From positions 329,951 to 393,950 of the forward strand of contig NZ_HG964454.1 of NCBI RefSeq assembly GCF_000612725.1: a DNA stretch of 64,000 nucleotides, in the 5' to 3' direction. The stretch comes from Mycolicibacterium austroafricanum. Its GTDB lineage: Bacteria > Actinomycetota > Actinomycetes > Mycobacteriales > Mycobacteriaceae. Numbering within the stretch: the stretch's first letter is position 1; every line of letters starts with the position of its first letter. Of this stretch, positions 8,985 to 17,057 are shown in pieces. The translations under genes were made by a program, and so were the position numbers. The notes beneath the pieces are model-generated. The model was not told the DNA's origin. It made no database searches and worked only from the letters and a program-made list of their open reading frames with translations.

Positions 8985-9150
8985 CGGTGGTGGCCCACTC
9001 GGGCCCGGCCGCACCATCGGGTTGCACGCCACCGACCTCGGTGACGACTGGCTGCTCGACTTCACCGAGAGCTCGCGTTCCGGCGCGGGGTGTGAACCTG
9101 CCGCCGCCGAGCTGAGGGGAGCGGTGGCCCATGTGCTGATTCAGTCGCAG
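8985..9150 (+). pseudogene. Relic resembling a mycothiol-dependent maleylpyruvate isomerase-like C-terminal segment
   Basis: Between the TPR gene stop and the deaminase start, the plus strand encodes a segment with GPGRTIGLHATDLGDDWLL and, further on, AELRGAVAHVL. It reads like the C-terminal half of the maleylpyruvate isomerase/DinB-like superfamily common in actinobacteria. It has no start of its own, runs out of the deaminase 5' end and enters the TPR gene antisense. I read it as a decayed remnant. Boundaries are approximate and the family match rests on motif memory only. Confidence 0.35.
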
Positions 9151-10820
9151 CAGTGTGGCTGCAATCTGCACGCGCAGGACGCCTCGATCGGGACGTCGGC
9201 CCGGGCGGCGGCCAGCTCGAGCTGCTTACCGATGATCAGCGCTTCGGGGCCACGGCCGAGGCGGGTCAGGCATTCGTGGTAGCCGTGCAGGCTCCAGACG
9301 TTGCCGGGGTGCTGACAGGATCTGCTCAGCGTCGGGTCAAGACCGAGGTCGGCGGCGTACACCTGCGCGGCCTCCTCGACGCGCCCCTGCTCGAGAAGCA
9401 GCGCCCCGAGCGCGTGCCGGGTGGGCTGCATCCACCCCCAGGGCTCGTCGTACGGGAGGGTGTCGTCCAACTCGACCGCCCGCCGCAGATGTGCGAAGGC
9501 ATCGTCGAAACGCCCTGCACGGTAGTCGATTTCGCCGTCGAGCATGGCGGCGGCGACGGCCAGGATGTCGCGGCTGGTGTTGTTGAACAGATAGCGGCTG
9601 TCGGGGATGCGGTCATAGGCCGCGGCGAACAGTTCCCGCTCGGCGGCGGCCTGATCCAGATGCCCGGATGCCGCGTGCGCCACCCCGCGCCCGTAGTGGA
9701 TGGTGGCCGTCGTCGTGCAATACAGCTGAGGATCGTCGGGCAGCGGCGTCGCAATCAGCTCGTCCCACCGGCCGAACCGCACCAGCACGTGAACCCGCAG
9801 CGGCACGAACGCTTCCAGCCAGTCGGCCATCGGCGGTGACTCGATGGCCAGCAGTTCGGGGGTGAGTTGGCCGGACAGTTCGTCGGCGGCCCGCAGCGCG
9901 ATCGCCGAATTACCCTCGAACATGGCCGAATACACCACGAAATGCAGGTTGTGTGCACGGTAGAGCGAGTAGAAGTTCAGCGGGCCCTGGCGTTCGACGA
10001 AATGTCGATCCACCTGTACCGCGGCCAGATTCGCGACGATGGAGTCCCGGTAGTTGCCGCACAGCACGTCGATGTGGCTGGGCATGTGCCGCAGGTGGCC
10101 GGCGTCGGGCACCAGCCCACGGAGCAGGTCAGCGGCCGGCAGGGCCGCCTCGGGCGTCGTCGACATCTCCATCGTGTGCAGGTAGAGGTGCAGGATGCCG
10201 GGATGCGCCCGGCCAGCGGGCGTGGCCAACGCGTCATCGAGGATGCGCTTGGCTTCCACGACCCGCGACCCGGGCGCGGGCTCACCGGTTCGGCTGTCCC
10301 ACAGCGCCCATGCGGTCACGTTGACGAGCGCGTCGGCGGCCAGCGCGGCCACGTCGACATCGTCGGGATAGGCCCGCGCCAACTCCGACATCGCGTCGGC
10401 GTAAGCGGTGTGACCGGCCTGCAGCGTCCGGGCGTCGGCGGGATCGTCGGTGGTGAAGCGGCGCGCCAGCGCGTCGATGAGGCCACGTTCGACGGCCGAT
10501 GCGCGGCCCGCCGCAGCCAGCCCGAGTTCCATCTTCGCCCGCGCGACAGACGCCGCCAGGTCGACGGGGTCGAACGCTTCCCAGCCCTTGTTGTAGTTCG
10601 GCCCGATCGCGTAGGCGATGCCCCACCGCGCCATCGCCAAGTCGGCGTCGAGTTCCAGCGCCCGCTCGAAACAGTGGATCGCCTCTTCGTGGTTGAACGC
10701 GTACGCCCAGACCATGCCGCGGTCGAACCAGACCTGCGCGGCGTCGGAGGCCGTGTCAGTCGGCCGATGGAACGAGCCGAGATCGTAGTACGGCTCGGTA
10801 CTGCCCGACGCGACGCTCAT
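9141..10820 (-). CDS. Tetratricopeptide-repeat protein
   Basis: A 559-residue soluble protein with TPR-like helical pairs. The clearest is residues 38-70 (ending EEAIHCFERALELDADLAMA); others sit near the C-terminus (DAFAHLRRAVELDD, GRVEEAAQVYAADLGLD). A central HLRHMPSHIDVLCGNY segment is conserved in this group of TPR proteins, whose function is unknown. There is no signal peptide or membrane segment. I used the ATG at 10820 instead of a GTG three codons upstream. Its first 65 bases overlap the 3' end of the membrane protein gene, so the two are very probably cotranscribed and translationally linked. Confidence 0.75.
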   Translation of the reverse strand: MSVASGSTEPYYDLGSFHRPTDTASDAAQVWFDRGMVWAYAFNHEEAIHCFERALELDADLAMARWGIAYAIGPNYNKGWEAFDPVDLAASVARAKMELGLAAAGRASAVERGLIDALARRFTTDDPADARTLQAGHTAYADAMSELARAYPDDVDVAALAADALVNVTAWALWDSRTGEPAPGSRVVEAKRILDDALATPAGRAHPGILHLYLHTMEMSTTPEAALPAADLLRGLVPDAGHLRHMPSHIDVLCGNYRDSIVANLAAVQVDRHFVERQGPLNFYSLYRAHNLHFVVYSAMFEGNSAIALRAADELSGQLTPELLAIESPPMADWLEAFVPLRVHVLVRFGRWDELIATPLPDDPQLYCTTTATIHYGRGVAHAASGHLDQAAAERELFAAAYDRIPDSRYLFNNTSRDILAVAAAMLDGEIDYRAGRFDDAFAHLRRAVELDDTLPYDEPWGWMQPTRHALGALLLEQGRVEEAAQVYAADLGLDPTLSRSCQHPGNVWSLHGYHECLTRLGRGPEALIIGKQLELAAARADVPIEASCACRLQPHCCD

Positions 10821-11817
10821 AGAGTGCACGATAATTCACCCGCGCCGCGGTGGCGCCGACTGCGAGGAAACATCCTGCGGCGGCCCAGATCCCCAGCGTC
10901 ACCAACGGAGTCGTGGCTCCGTGGCCGCCGAAGTACGAGATGCTGCGAAGCAGGGAGACGCCGGAGCCCTGCGGAACGATCGTGGTGAACGTCGAGTAGA
11001 AGCCGGACAGCAGGGGCCGGCCGACGGGGCCGGCGGCGGCCGCGTTGCCGACGACGACGAGGAACAGTCCCAGCGCCACCGACGCCGCCGTGCCGAACGC
11101 CGCGGCGACGCCGGTGACAGCACCCGCGACAGCCATCGAATAGAGCCACAGCGCACCGAACACCTGCCAGATGTGTCCCGTCAACGCGTCCAGAACCGGC
11201 CCGACGTAGGCGGTGACGGCGCCGGCCAACACCGCGGAGAACGCGGCGAGTGACACCGTGCGCAACGCCAGGGTGGCCGGGGTGCGGACGCTTCCCATCA
11301 GCCGGCCGAGCAGCGCTGCGCCCAACGATGCGCCGATCGACAGGAAGATGACGGCGTAGAACTCGACGGTGCCCGACGGGTCGCCGGGCGATGTCGGTGC
11401 GACGTCTTCGACGACGGGGGACAGGTCGGCGCGTTCGGCGGTTTCGCGACCCACCAGTTCGGCGGCCGCGGCGACGCTGCGGCCGCCGCCGCCCGCCACG
11501 TAGATGGTCATCCGCTGGTCGGGGCTGACGGCCAAAGCGGCGTCGGCGCTGCGTTGGTACACCTGCGCTCGCGCGGCGGCGGCATCACCGACTTCGTCCA
11601 CCGACAACGTGTGCTGATCACGCAGCCCCTCGATGATCTCCGGTGGAGCCGCGACTGCGACGGTCATATGGTGCAATGTGGGTTTCGCGAACGCCCCGGA
11701 GTAGCTGGCGACCATCGCGATGACGAATACGGTCAACGCGGCCAGGGCCAGCACCGTGGTGCGGACCGCGGATCGGTCGCGGAAGGTCGAAGCCTCGGGC
11801 GTGTGGTGTTTACCCAT
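10756..11817 (-). CDS. ABC-2-like multi-span membrane protein
   Basis: A 353-residue integral membrane protein. Transmembrane helix 1 is at about residues 21-42. An external domain of roughly 110 residues follows, then five more hydrophobic segments (about 152-172, 184-206, 217-240, 245-268 and 308-330). This one-plus-five layout is that of ABC-2 permease or YhgE/Pip-type proteins. No ATPase gene is adjacent, so transport is not proven. It starts eight bases inside the end of the TetR gene and its own end overlaps the TPR gene, making a tight three-gene unit. TetR control suggests a role in efflux or envelope stress. Confidence 0.65.
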   Translation of the reverse strand: MGKHHTPEASTFRDRSAVRTTVLALAALTVFVIAMVASYSGAFAKPTLHHMTVAVAAPPEIIEGLRDQHTLSVDEVGDAAAARAQVYQRSADAALAVSPDQRMTIYVAGGGGRSVAAAAELVGRETAERADLSPVVEDVAPTSPGDPSGTVEFYAVIFLSIGASLGAALLGRLMGSVRTPATLALRTVSLAAFSAVLAGAVTAYVGPVLDALTGHIWQVFGALWLYSMAVAGAVTGVAAAFGTAASVALGLFLVVVGNAAAAGPVGRPLLSGFYSTFTTIVPQGSGVSLLRSISYFGGHGATTPLVTLGIWAAAGCFLAVGATAARVNYRALYERRVGQYRAVLRSRLVPSAD

Positions 11818-12403
11818 GTGTGGGTCCTTTCTGAGCTGGGGAGGTGCCCAGGAGCGCGTCGACGGTGTCGAGTGCTGCGCTCACCCGAGCGTGCAGATCG
11901 GTTGCGTGCGGGTCTTCCATCCAGGACCGCAGGACTTCCATGAAGCCGCCCACCAGGAAGCGGGTGACCGCTTCGGCGGGCAGGGGAGCAACGGTGTCCA
12001 GAACGGCCATGCCCTGCTCGGCGATCTGCTGGCAGGGTTCGAACAGCGCATCCCGGTAGGTCGCCAGCACGTGCTGGTTGACGGTGCTGGGAACGATGTT
12101 CCGGCACATCGCCGGATGCGCACCGGCGAACTCGAACAGGTCGAGGATGCGCGTGCGGGCATCGCCACCGGTGGCGCCGCCGGTCGCATCGGTGAACGCG
12201 CGCGAGAAGGCCGACGCCACCGCGTCGTCCCGGTCACGGAAGTGCCGGTAGAACACCTGACGGCTGACCTTTGCCCGGCCGACGAGATCGCCCACCGTGA
12301 TCCGGTCGACGGGATGTTCGTGTGCCATCGCGAACGCGGCCTCACGGAGCCGGGTGTGGACCCGCTCGGCGCGTGGGTCGGCGCTGCGGCCGCGTTCGGT
12401 CAT
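11810..12403 (-). CDS. TetR family transcriptional regulator
   Basis: A 197-residue regulator with an N-terminal TetR helix-turn-helix at about residues 33-60 (ITVGDLVGRAKVSRQVFYRHF) and a variable helical ligand-binding domain. It is the first gene of an operon with the membrane protein and the TPR protein. A near-perfect 20-bp palindrome lies 20 bases upstream of its start, so autoregulation is likely. The inducer is unknown. Confidence 0.9.
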   Translation of the reverse strand: MTERGRSADPRAERVHTRLREAAFAMAHEHPVDRITVGDLVGRAKVSRQVFYRHFRDRDDAVASAFSRAFTDATGGATGGDARTRILDLFEFAGAHPAMCRNIVPSTVNQHVLATYRDALFEPCQQIAEQGMAVLDTVAPLPAEAVTRFLVGGFMEVLRSWMEDPHATDLHARVSAALDTVDALLGTSPAQKGPTHG

Positions 12404-12422
12404 GTCACGAGGCTAGAAGAGT

Positions 12423-12442
12423 TCGTGGACAGTTGTCCACGA
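12423..12442. promoter_or_regulatory. Probable TetR operator
   Basis: Two 9-bp arms, TCGTGGACA and TGTCCACGA, pair perfectly around a 2-bp GT spacer, 20 bases upstream of the TetR start codon. The length and position are typical of TetR-family operators overlapping their own promoter. An A/T-rich TTTAGATTACCTAA segment just upstream may hold promoter elements. Confidence 0.65.
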
Positions 12443-12499
12443 CAGCTTAGGTAATCTAAAGCACTCTGGTCGAGTGCTGTGACCTCGGCCGCGTCCGCC

Positions 12500-14101
12500 T
12501 CAGTGGCCGGCGACGATGTCGGCCTCGTCCACGACGACCGGTTCCTTGGCCCCGGGCAGGAACCAGAACGCCACGCACACCCCGCCGAAGAGCAGATAGC
12601 CAAGGGCCACTTGGGGACTGGCCGCCCATGCCACCTCGGGCGCGTGGATCAAACCGATGAAGGACAGCGCCGCTCCCACCGCCGAAGCGGCCGCGGCGTG
12701 GAGGAATTTCTTGTCGAGGATGTAGGTGACCATGGTGCCGAGGATCAGTCCGACGAGCACCGCCCCCTCACCGAGCGTCTTCAGGCCTTCGTAGACCACC
12801 CCTGCGCCGTTGAGCGCGTCGGCGGTCACTTCGGCGGCCGATGTCCCGGCGGCACTGAGGGCGTTGTCGATCATGCCCCGTCCCCACTCGGCCAGGTTGG
12901 GCAGCAGCGCAGCCACCACAGCCACGGCATGCAACCGCGGCACCGCCTGGAAGGCCTGGGCGCCGATCAGCAGGCCGATGTACAGCAGGATCGGGACGAT
13001 GGCCGGAACCGGCAACAATGCCGCCAGCACACCGAAAAGGCCGACGAAGCAGAAGATGCCGATCACCGCGCCGCTGGCCAACGAGTAACCCGCGCGGCCG
13101 CCGGCGTCCTTCCAACCAGGATGACCGATGTAGACGGCGGGCGGGAACGGTGAGCCGAACGCCGATCCGATGACCGCGCCCGCGCCGTCGGCGAGCAGCA
13201 CGCTGCGCAGGTTGTAGTTGTCGCCGGCGGCGGCGGCGCTCTCGACGTTGCTCATGGCCTCGGTGAAGTTGTACACGCCGAGCGGGATCGCGGTACCGAG
13301 CAGCGGTGCGAGGTCGGCAAGGCCGTTGAACAGCATGTCGATCCGCAGGTCCGGGATGCCGATGGCGATGTCGCTGAACGCCTGACCGACGTCGGGCGCC
13401 GACATGTAGCCGCCCGCCCAACCGATCGCGGTGCCGACCAGCAGCGCCACCAGTCCGATCGGAACGCCGCCCGGAAGTTTCACGTCGGTGAAGAACCCGA
13501 TCAGGATGATGGCCAGCACGGGCAGACCGATCCAGGCCACCTCCCACATCTGGGCGGCGGGCCGCATCGAGATGAAGGTGATCGAGATGCCGGCCAGCGT
13601 GCCGAGCATCGCCGCGCGCGGTGTCAGCTTGCGGATGTACGGGCCGACGAAGGCGCCGATCATCACGATGACACCGATCAGGAAGGCCCACGCCAGACCC
13701 GCCTGCCACGCCTGCGTCGGGTCGTCCGTGGCCAGGTACACCGGCAGCATGACCACGAACACGACGATGAACATGTGCGGCACGCTGGGGCCGTAGGGGA
13801 GCGCGGTGACATCGGATCTGTTCTCCCGCTTGGCGAGTCGCCGCGCCAGGAACGTGTAGTACAGGTTCCCGAGAATGAGGGCGACTCCCAGTGCGGGCAG
13901 CACGGTGCCGAGCACGTCGTCGGCGGGGACGGCGACGACCCCGATCATCAATCCCGTCAACGTAAGAACATTGACCAGAATGTTGAATCCGAGGCCGAAG
14001 AACGCGTTGGTGTCGCCGCGGGTCCACCACGCGAGCACGGGCGGCTTGGCGGCCGGAGGTTCGATCGGATCGGCGGGCGGGTTGGTGACGTCGGTGCTCA
14101 T
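12500..14101 (-). CDS. NCS2-type nucleobase/ureide permease
   Basis: A 533-residue membrane protein with at least ten hydrophobic helices, resembling the xanthine/uracil/AzgA branch of the NCS2 transporters. Features include NAFFGLGFNILVNVLTLTG near the N-terminus, and a conserved loop with YNFTEAMSNVESAAAAGDNY followed by FGSPFPPAVYIGHPG, which fit the substrate-site helices of the family. I used the ATG at 14101, preceded by AAAGAGGA, and not the far-upstream frame extension. It is the last gene of the amidase/BiuH-like operon, 23 bases after the hydrolase. Import of biuret or a related ureide is inference from context. Confidence 0.8.
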   Translation of the reverse strand: MSTDVTNPPADPIEPPAAKPPVLAWWTRGDTNAFFGLGFNILVNVLTLTGLMIGVVAVPADDVLGTVLPALGVALILGNLYYTFLARRLAKRENRSDVTALPYGPSVPHMFIVVFVVMLPVYLATDDPTQAWQAGLAWAFLIGVIVMIGAFVGPYIRKLTPRAAMLGTLAGISITFISMRPAAQMWEVAWIGLPVLAIILIGFFTDVKLPGGVPIGLVALLVGTAIGWAGGYMSAPDVGQAFSDIAIGIPDLRIDMLFNGLADLAPLLGTAIPLGVYNFTEAMSNVESAAAAGDNYNLRSVLLADGAGAVIGSAFGSPFPPAVYIGHPGWKDAGGRAGYSLASGAVIGIFCFVGLFGVLAALLPVPAIVPILLYIGLLIGAQAFQAVPRLHAVAVVAALLPNLAEWGRGMIDNALSAAGTSAAEVTADALNGAGVVYEGLKTLGEGAVLVGLILGTMVTYILDKKFLHAAAASAVGAALSFIGLIHAPEVAWAASPQVALGYLLFGGVCVAFWFLPGAKEPVVVDEADIVAGH

Positions 14102-14124
14102 CGGGTCCTCTTTTCGGGCAGTCG

Positions 14125-14817
14125 TCAGGCGGGGATGGAGCTGAGTCGGGCGAGCGCGGGGATGACCGACGAGGTGTCGGCGACCCAGCCGAAGATGCCG
14201 CCCTGGGCCTTGATCATCTCCAGCCCGACCCGCTGGAACTCGGGGAAATACGAACCGACACAGTCGGATACAACGAGGCACTGATAGCCGCGGTCGTTGG
14301 CCTCGCGGGTCGTGGTGTGCACGCATACCTCGGTGGTCACGCCGGTGATCAGAAGCTGGGTGATGCCGGCTTCCGTCAGCACGTCGGACAGCGAGGTGGC
14401 ATAGAAGGCTCCCTTGCCCGGTTTGTCGATGACGATCTCGCCGTCGATGGGAGCGAGCTCGTCGATGATGTCGTGGCCGTATTCGCCGCGGATCAGGATG
14501 CGGCCGTACCTGCCGGGATCACCGATGCGTTTGGACGGCGTCCCGCGGTTGAGTTTGGCGGGCGGGCAGTCCGACAGGTCCGGCTGGTGCCCTTCGCGGG
14601 TGTGGACGACCATCACGCCCGCCGCCCGCGCCGCCGCAATCAACGAGGCGAGGGGCGGAACCACTTCCAGCAGCCGGCCGACGTCATTGCCCAGGCTCTC
14701 GCCGAACCCGCCGGGCAGCAGGAAGTCTCGTTGCATGTCGATGACGATGAGCGCCGTCCTGCCTGCGACGAGGGGGAACGACGACGGTTCGGCGGGCACG
14801 TCGACGGTGTGGTTCAC
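14125..14817 (-). CDS. Biuret amidohydrolase-like cysteine hydrolase (isochorismatase family)
   Basis: A 230-residue isochorismatase-fold amidohydrolase. The catalytic set is visible: Asp27 in VIDMQRDF, Lys132 in IDKPGKGAF, and nucleophile Cys165 in TTEVCVHTTTREA, plus Gln205 in AQGGIFG. Together with HTREGHQPDL and IGDPGRYGRILIRGE, this matches biuret amidohydrolase (BiuH), which converts biuret to allophanate and ammonia, and its triuret-hydrolase relatives. It starts with GTG, overlapping the amidase stop by four bases, so the two are translationally coupled. Pairing with an allophanate-hydrolase-like amidase strongly favours biuret or triuret as substrate over isochorismate. Confidence 0.75.
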   Translation of the reverse strand: MNHTVDVPAEPSSFPLVAGRTALIVIDMQRDFLLPGGFGESLGNDVGRLLEVVPPLASLIAAARAAGVMVVHTREGHQPDLSDCPPAKLNRGTPSKRIGDPGRYGRILIRGEYGHDIIDELAPIDGEIVIDKPGKGAFYATSLSDVLTEAGITQLLITGVTTEVCVHTTTREANDRGYQCLVVSDCVGSYFPEFQRVGLEMIKAQGGIFGWVADTSSVIPALARLSSIPA

Positions 14818-16217
14818 AGACGCTCCTGGGCGGCGAGTGGGACGGTGGCTTCTTGATGGGTCGAGCGCGGTTCGTCGAGGATCTCGGCGGCGAGCTGCAG
14901 TACGGTGTCGTCGCTGAGCGCGTTTCCGAGCAGCATGGCGCTGCAGGGTCTTCCGTCGGCGGTGGCCCCGAGAGGGATTGCGGCACCGAGCAGGTCGAGA
15001 AGGTTCCCGAAGTGTGTGTAGTGGCCCAGCTTGGTGTTGCAGTCGATGGGCGCCGCAAGAACCTGGTCGACGGTGAACGTGGTGCCGATGGTGGGCACCA
15101 CGAGGACGTCCATGTGCTGCCAGAGCCGGCCGACCACGGCCTTCAACTGCTGGAGCTTCTGAAGGGCGGCGAACGCGTCGACGGCGGTGTAGCTGCGGCC
15201 GCCCTCGAAGATCTCGCGGACCACCGGGTGGATCGAATCGGGATGGGCGGTGAGGAAGTCGCCGAACTCGACGAGACGCTCGGCGACCCAGGGGCCCTGG
15301 TAGAGCAGTGTCCCGGCGGCGAGGAAAGGCTCAAGTGACACCTCGACGACCGTGTGGGTGCGCCTGAGCTGCGCACGGAAGGCGTTGTGCGCCATCCGCA
15401 TCTCGTCGTCGCCGAAGAACTCCAACTCGGAATCGGGTGGCAGCCCGACGCGGATCGCAGCGTTGCGGTGACGGGGGCCGCGCTCCCTGGACCATGGATC
15501 GTCGTCGTCGCGGCCGACCATGATGTCGAGCACGCGGTCGACGTCGTCGATGCAACCTGCCATCACGCTGAGACAGTCCAGCGACTTGCAGGCGGGTACC
15601 AGCCCGACAGTGCTGATCAGACCACGGGAGGGTTTGAACCCGATCACTCCGTTGAGTGCGGCGGGAACCCGCCCCGAACCCGCGGTGTCGGTGGCGACGG
15701 CAAATGGGACCTGGCCGAGGGCCACCGCGAGTGCGGAGCCGGAACTGGACCCGCCCGAGATCAGATCGGAGCCGTACACGCTGCGCGGGGCGGTGTGCGG
15801 GGTCCGGGTGCCGTTGAGTCCGGTGGCGAACTGGTCGAGGTTGGTCTTGCCGACGTAGAGCGCTCCGGCGTCCAGCAGCTTCTGCACCGCAGGCGCGGTG
15901 GCTGTGGCGATGTAGGCGTAGTCGGGACACGACAGCGTGGTCGGCCGGCCCTCGACATCGATGCTGTCCTTGACGCCGAACGGCACGCCGTACAGCGGCA
16001 GGGTGCGGGCCGCAGGGCGGCGCTCGATGGCTTCGGCGGCAGCGATCAACTGGTCGCGGGGCACCGTGGACAGCCAGGTGCCGTCATCGCCTCGGGCGGC
16101 GATCGCGTCGGCGACGCGGGCGGCGGTCTTGGTGGGTGAACCCGTCCCGCCCGCGTGCGATGCGAGGATCTCTGCCACGGAGGGTCCGGTGGAGGGTCCA
16201 TGGAGGGGGTTGGCCAT
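14814..16217 (-). CDS. Allophanate hydrolase-like amidase (no C-terminal domain)
   Basis: A 467-residue amidase-signature enzyme with the Ser-cisSer-Lys triad: Lys83 in GVKDSID, the GGSSSGSA loop (155-162), and nucleophile Ser181 in TDTAGSGRVPAALN. The segments VALGQVPFA and GLVPACKSLDCLS are characteristic of allophanate hydrolases (AtzF/TrzF/DUR1 type) rather than general amidases. Those proteins usually have about 600 residues with an extra C-terminal domain; this one stops at the amidase domain. It would deaminate allophanate to N-carboxycarbamate, which breaks down to CO2 and ammonia. It sits between the GntR gene and the BiuH-like gene. Confidence 0.75.
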   Translation of the reverse strand: MANPLHGPSTGPSVAEILASHAGGTGSPTKTAARVADAIAARGDDGTWLSTVPRDQLIAAAEAIERRPAARTLPLYGVPFGVKDSIDVEGRPTTLSCPDYAYIATATAPAVQKLLDAGALYVGKTNLDQFATGLNGTRTPHTAPRSVYGSDLISGGSSSGSALAVALGQVPFAVATDTAGSGRVPAALNGVIGFKPSRGLISTVGLVPACKSLDCLSVMAGCIDDVDRVLDIMVGRDDDDPWSRERGPRHRNAAIRVGLPPDSELEFFGDDEMRMAHNAFRAQLRRTHTVVEVSLEPFLAAGTLLYQGPWVAERLVEFGDFLTAHPDSIHPVVREIFEGGRSYTAVDAFAALQKLQQLKAVVGRLWQHMDVLVVPTIGTTFTVDQVLAAPIDCNTKLGHYTHFGNLLDLLGAAIPLGATADGRPCSAMLLGNALSDDTVLQLAAEILDEPRSTHQEATVPLAAQERL

Positions 16218-16218
16218 A

Positions 16219-16237
16219 TCTGTCGATTGTCGACAGA
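16219..16237. promoter_or_regulatory. Probable GntR operator upstream of the amidase gene
   Basis: A perfect inverted repeat, TCTGTCGA-TTG-TCGACAGA, begins two bases upstream of the amidase start codon. The neighbouring gene encodes a FadR-type GntR regulator, whose operators are short palindromes of this kind. Its position would let a repressor block the operon. Confidence 0.6.
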
Positions 16238-16263
16238 ATCGTGGCGATTTCGGGTCGGGTGTG

Positions 16264-16273
16264 TGTCGATTGT
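16264..16273. promoter_or_regulatory. Second copy of the operator core
   Basis: The decamer TGTCGATTGT from the palindrome at 16219-16237 recurs exactly here, 43 bases away in the same orientation, between the GntR stop and the amidase start. It may be a second, weaker half-site for the same regulator. Confidence 0.4.
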
Positions 16274-16280
16274 GTAAGCG

Positions 16281-16976
16281 CTACGGCGCGAGACCCAGAT
16301 AGTGCAGATGGCCGTGGTCGCGGATGGCGGTGACGACAGCTGCGGGATCATTGGTCTCCAGCGCCGAGAGGATCGCCTTGTGCCGTCCGATGCCCTCGTC
16401 GGCCGCACCGGGCCGGTGGCGGCGGCCGGGTCCGGCGTGCTGTCGGGCCTCTTCACGCATGTTCCTGGCCATGGGCAGCTGCAGCTTCAGCAGGATCGGC
16501 TCGAGCGCGATGTCGAGCTGGCGGTTCTTGGCCAGCCCCACCACCGCAGCGTGGAAGGCGCGGTGGGCGTCGTCGAGGCTGAGCACATCCGACGACGCAT
16601 CCATCTGCTCGAGCGCGGCACGGACCGGCTCGAGATCACGGTCGAGATCGGCCAGCGGCAACGCGGATTCGATGGCATGACGCTCGAGGACATTGCGCAG
16701 CTCGAACAGCTGCAGGATGTCCGTGGGGGACCATTCGGTGACGCGTGAGCCCCGCCGCGGCAGGTGCTCGACGAGTCCCTGCTGCGCGAGCCTCCGCAGC
16801 GCTTCCCGCAGCGGAGCCCTGCTGATTCCGAAGTCGGCGCACAGCTGTTCCTCGATGATTTTCTCGCCCGGTGCGAGCTCGCCGGACAAGATCGCGTCAC
16901 GCAGCCGATTGCCGGCAACCTCGACGAGGGTTGCGGGCAGCGCGAGCCGAGAAGGCTCTTCGGTCGGCGCTGCCAT
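16281..16976 (-). CDS. GntR family regulator, FadR (FCD) subfamily
   Basis: A 231-residue regulator with an N-terminal winged helix (LRDAILSGELAPGEKIIEE through ISRAPLREALRRLAQQG) and an all-helical FCD ligand-binding domain. The FCD domain carries conserved metal or ligand residues around D-AHRAFH and the C-terminal HGHLHY. It heads the amidase/BiuH/permease genes with 63 bases of spacing that contain a palindrome. It probably senses a ureide or an intermediate. I used the ATG at 16976; the frame is open for 25 further codons. Confidence 0.85.
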   Translation of the reverse strand: MAAPTEEPSRLALPATLVEVAGNRLRDAILSGELAPGEKIIEEQLCADFGISRAPLREALRRLAQQGLVEHLPRRGSRVTEWSPTDILQLFELRNVLERHAIESALPLADLDRDLEPVRAALEQMDASSDVLSLDDAHRAFHAAVVGLAKNRQLDIALEPILLKLQLPMARNMREEARQHAGPGRRHRPGAADEGIGRHKAILSALETNDPAAVVTAIRDHGHLHYLGLAP

Positions 16977-17057
16977 GCCCACAATGGTAGGAACTGGCGC
17001 AAGCCGGCGCAGAGGCGCGGCCGGGCACACACGAAAATCTCTTCTCCGCAATGACTC

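Noticed and set aside
14102-14326. N-terminal extension of the NCS2 permease
   Set aside because: The added residues are Arg-rich, overlap the hydrolase 3' end, and precede a better start with AAAGAGGA upstream.
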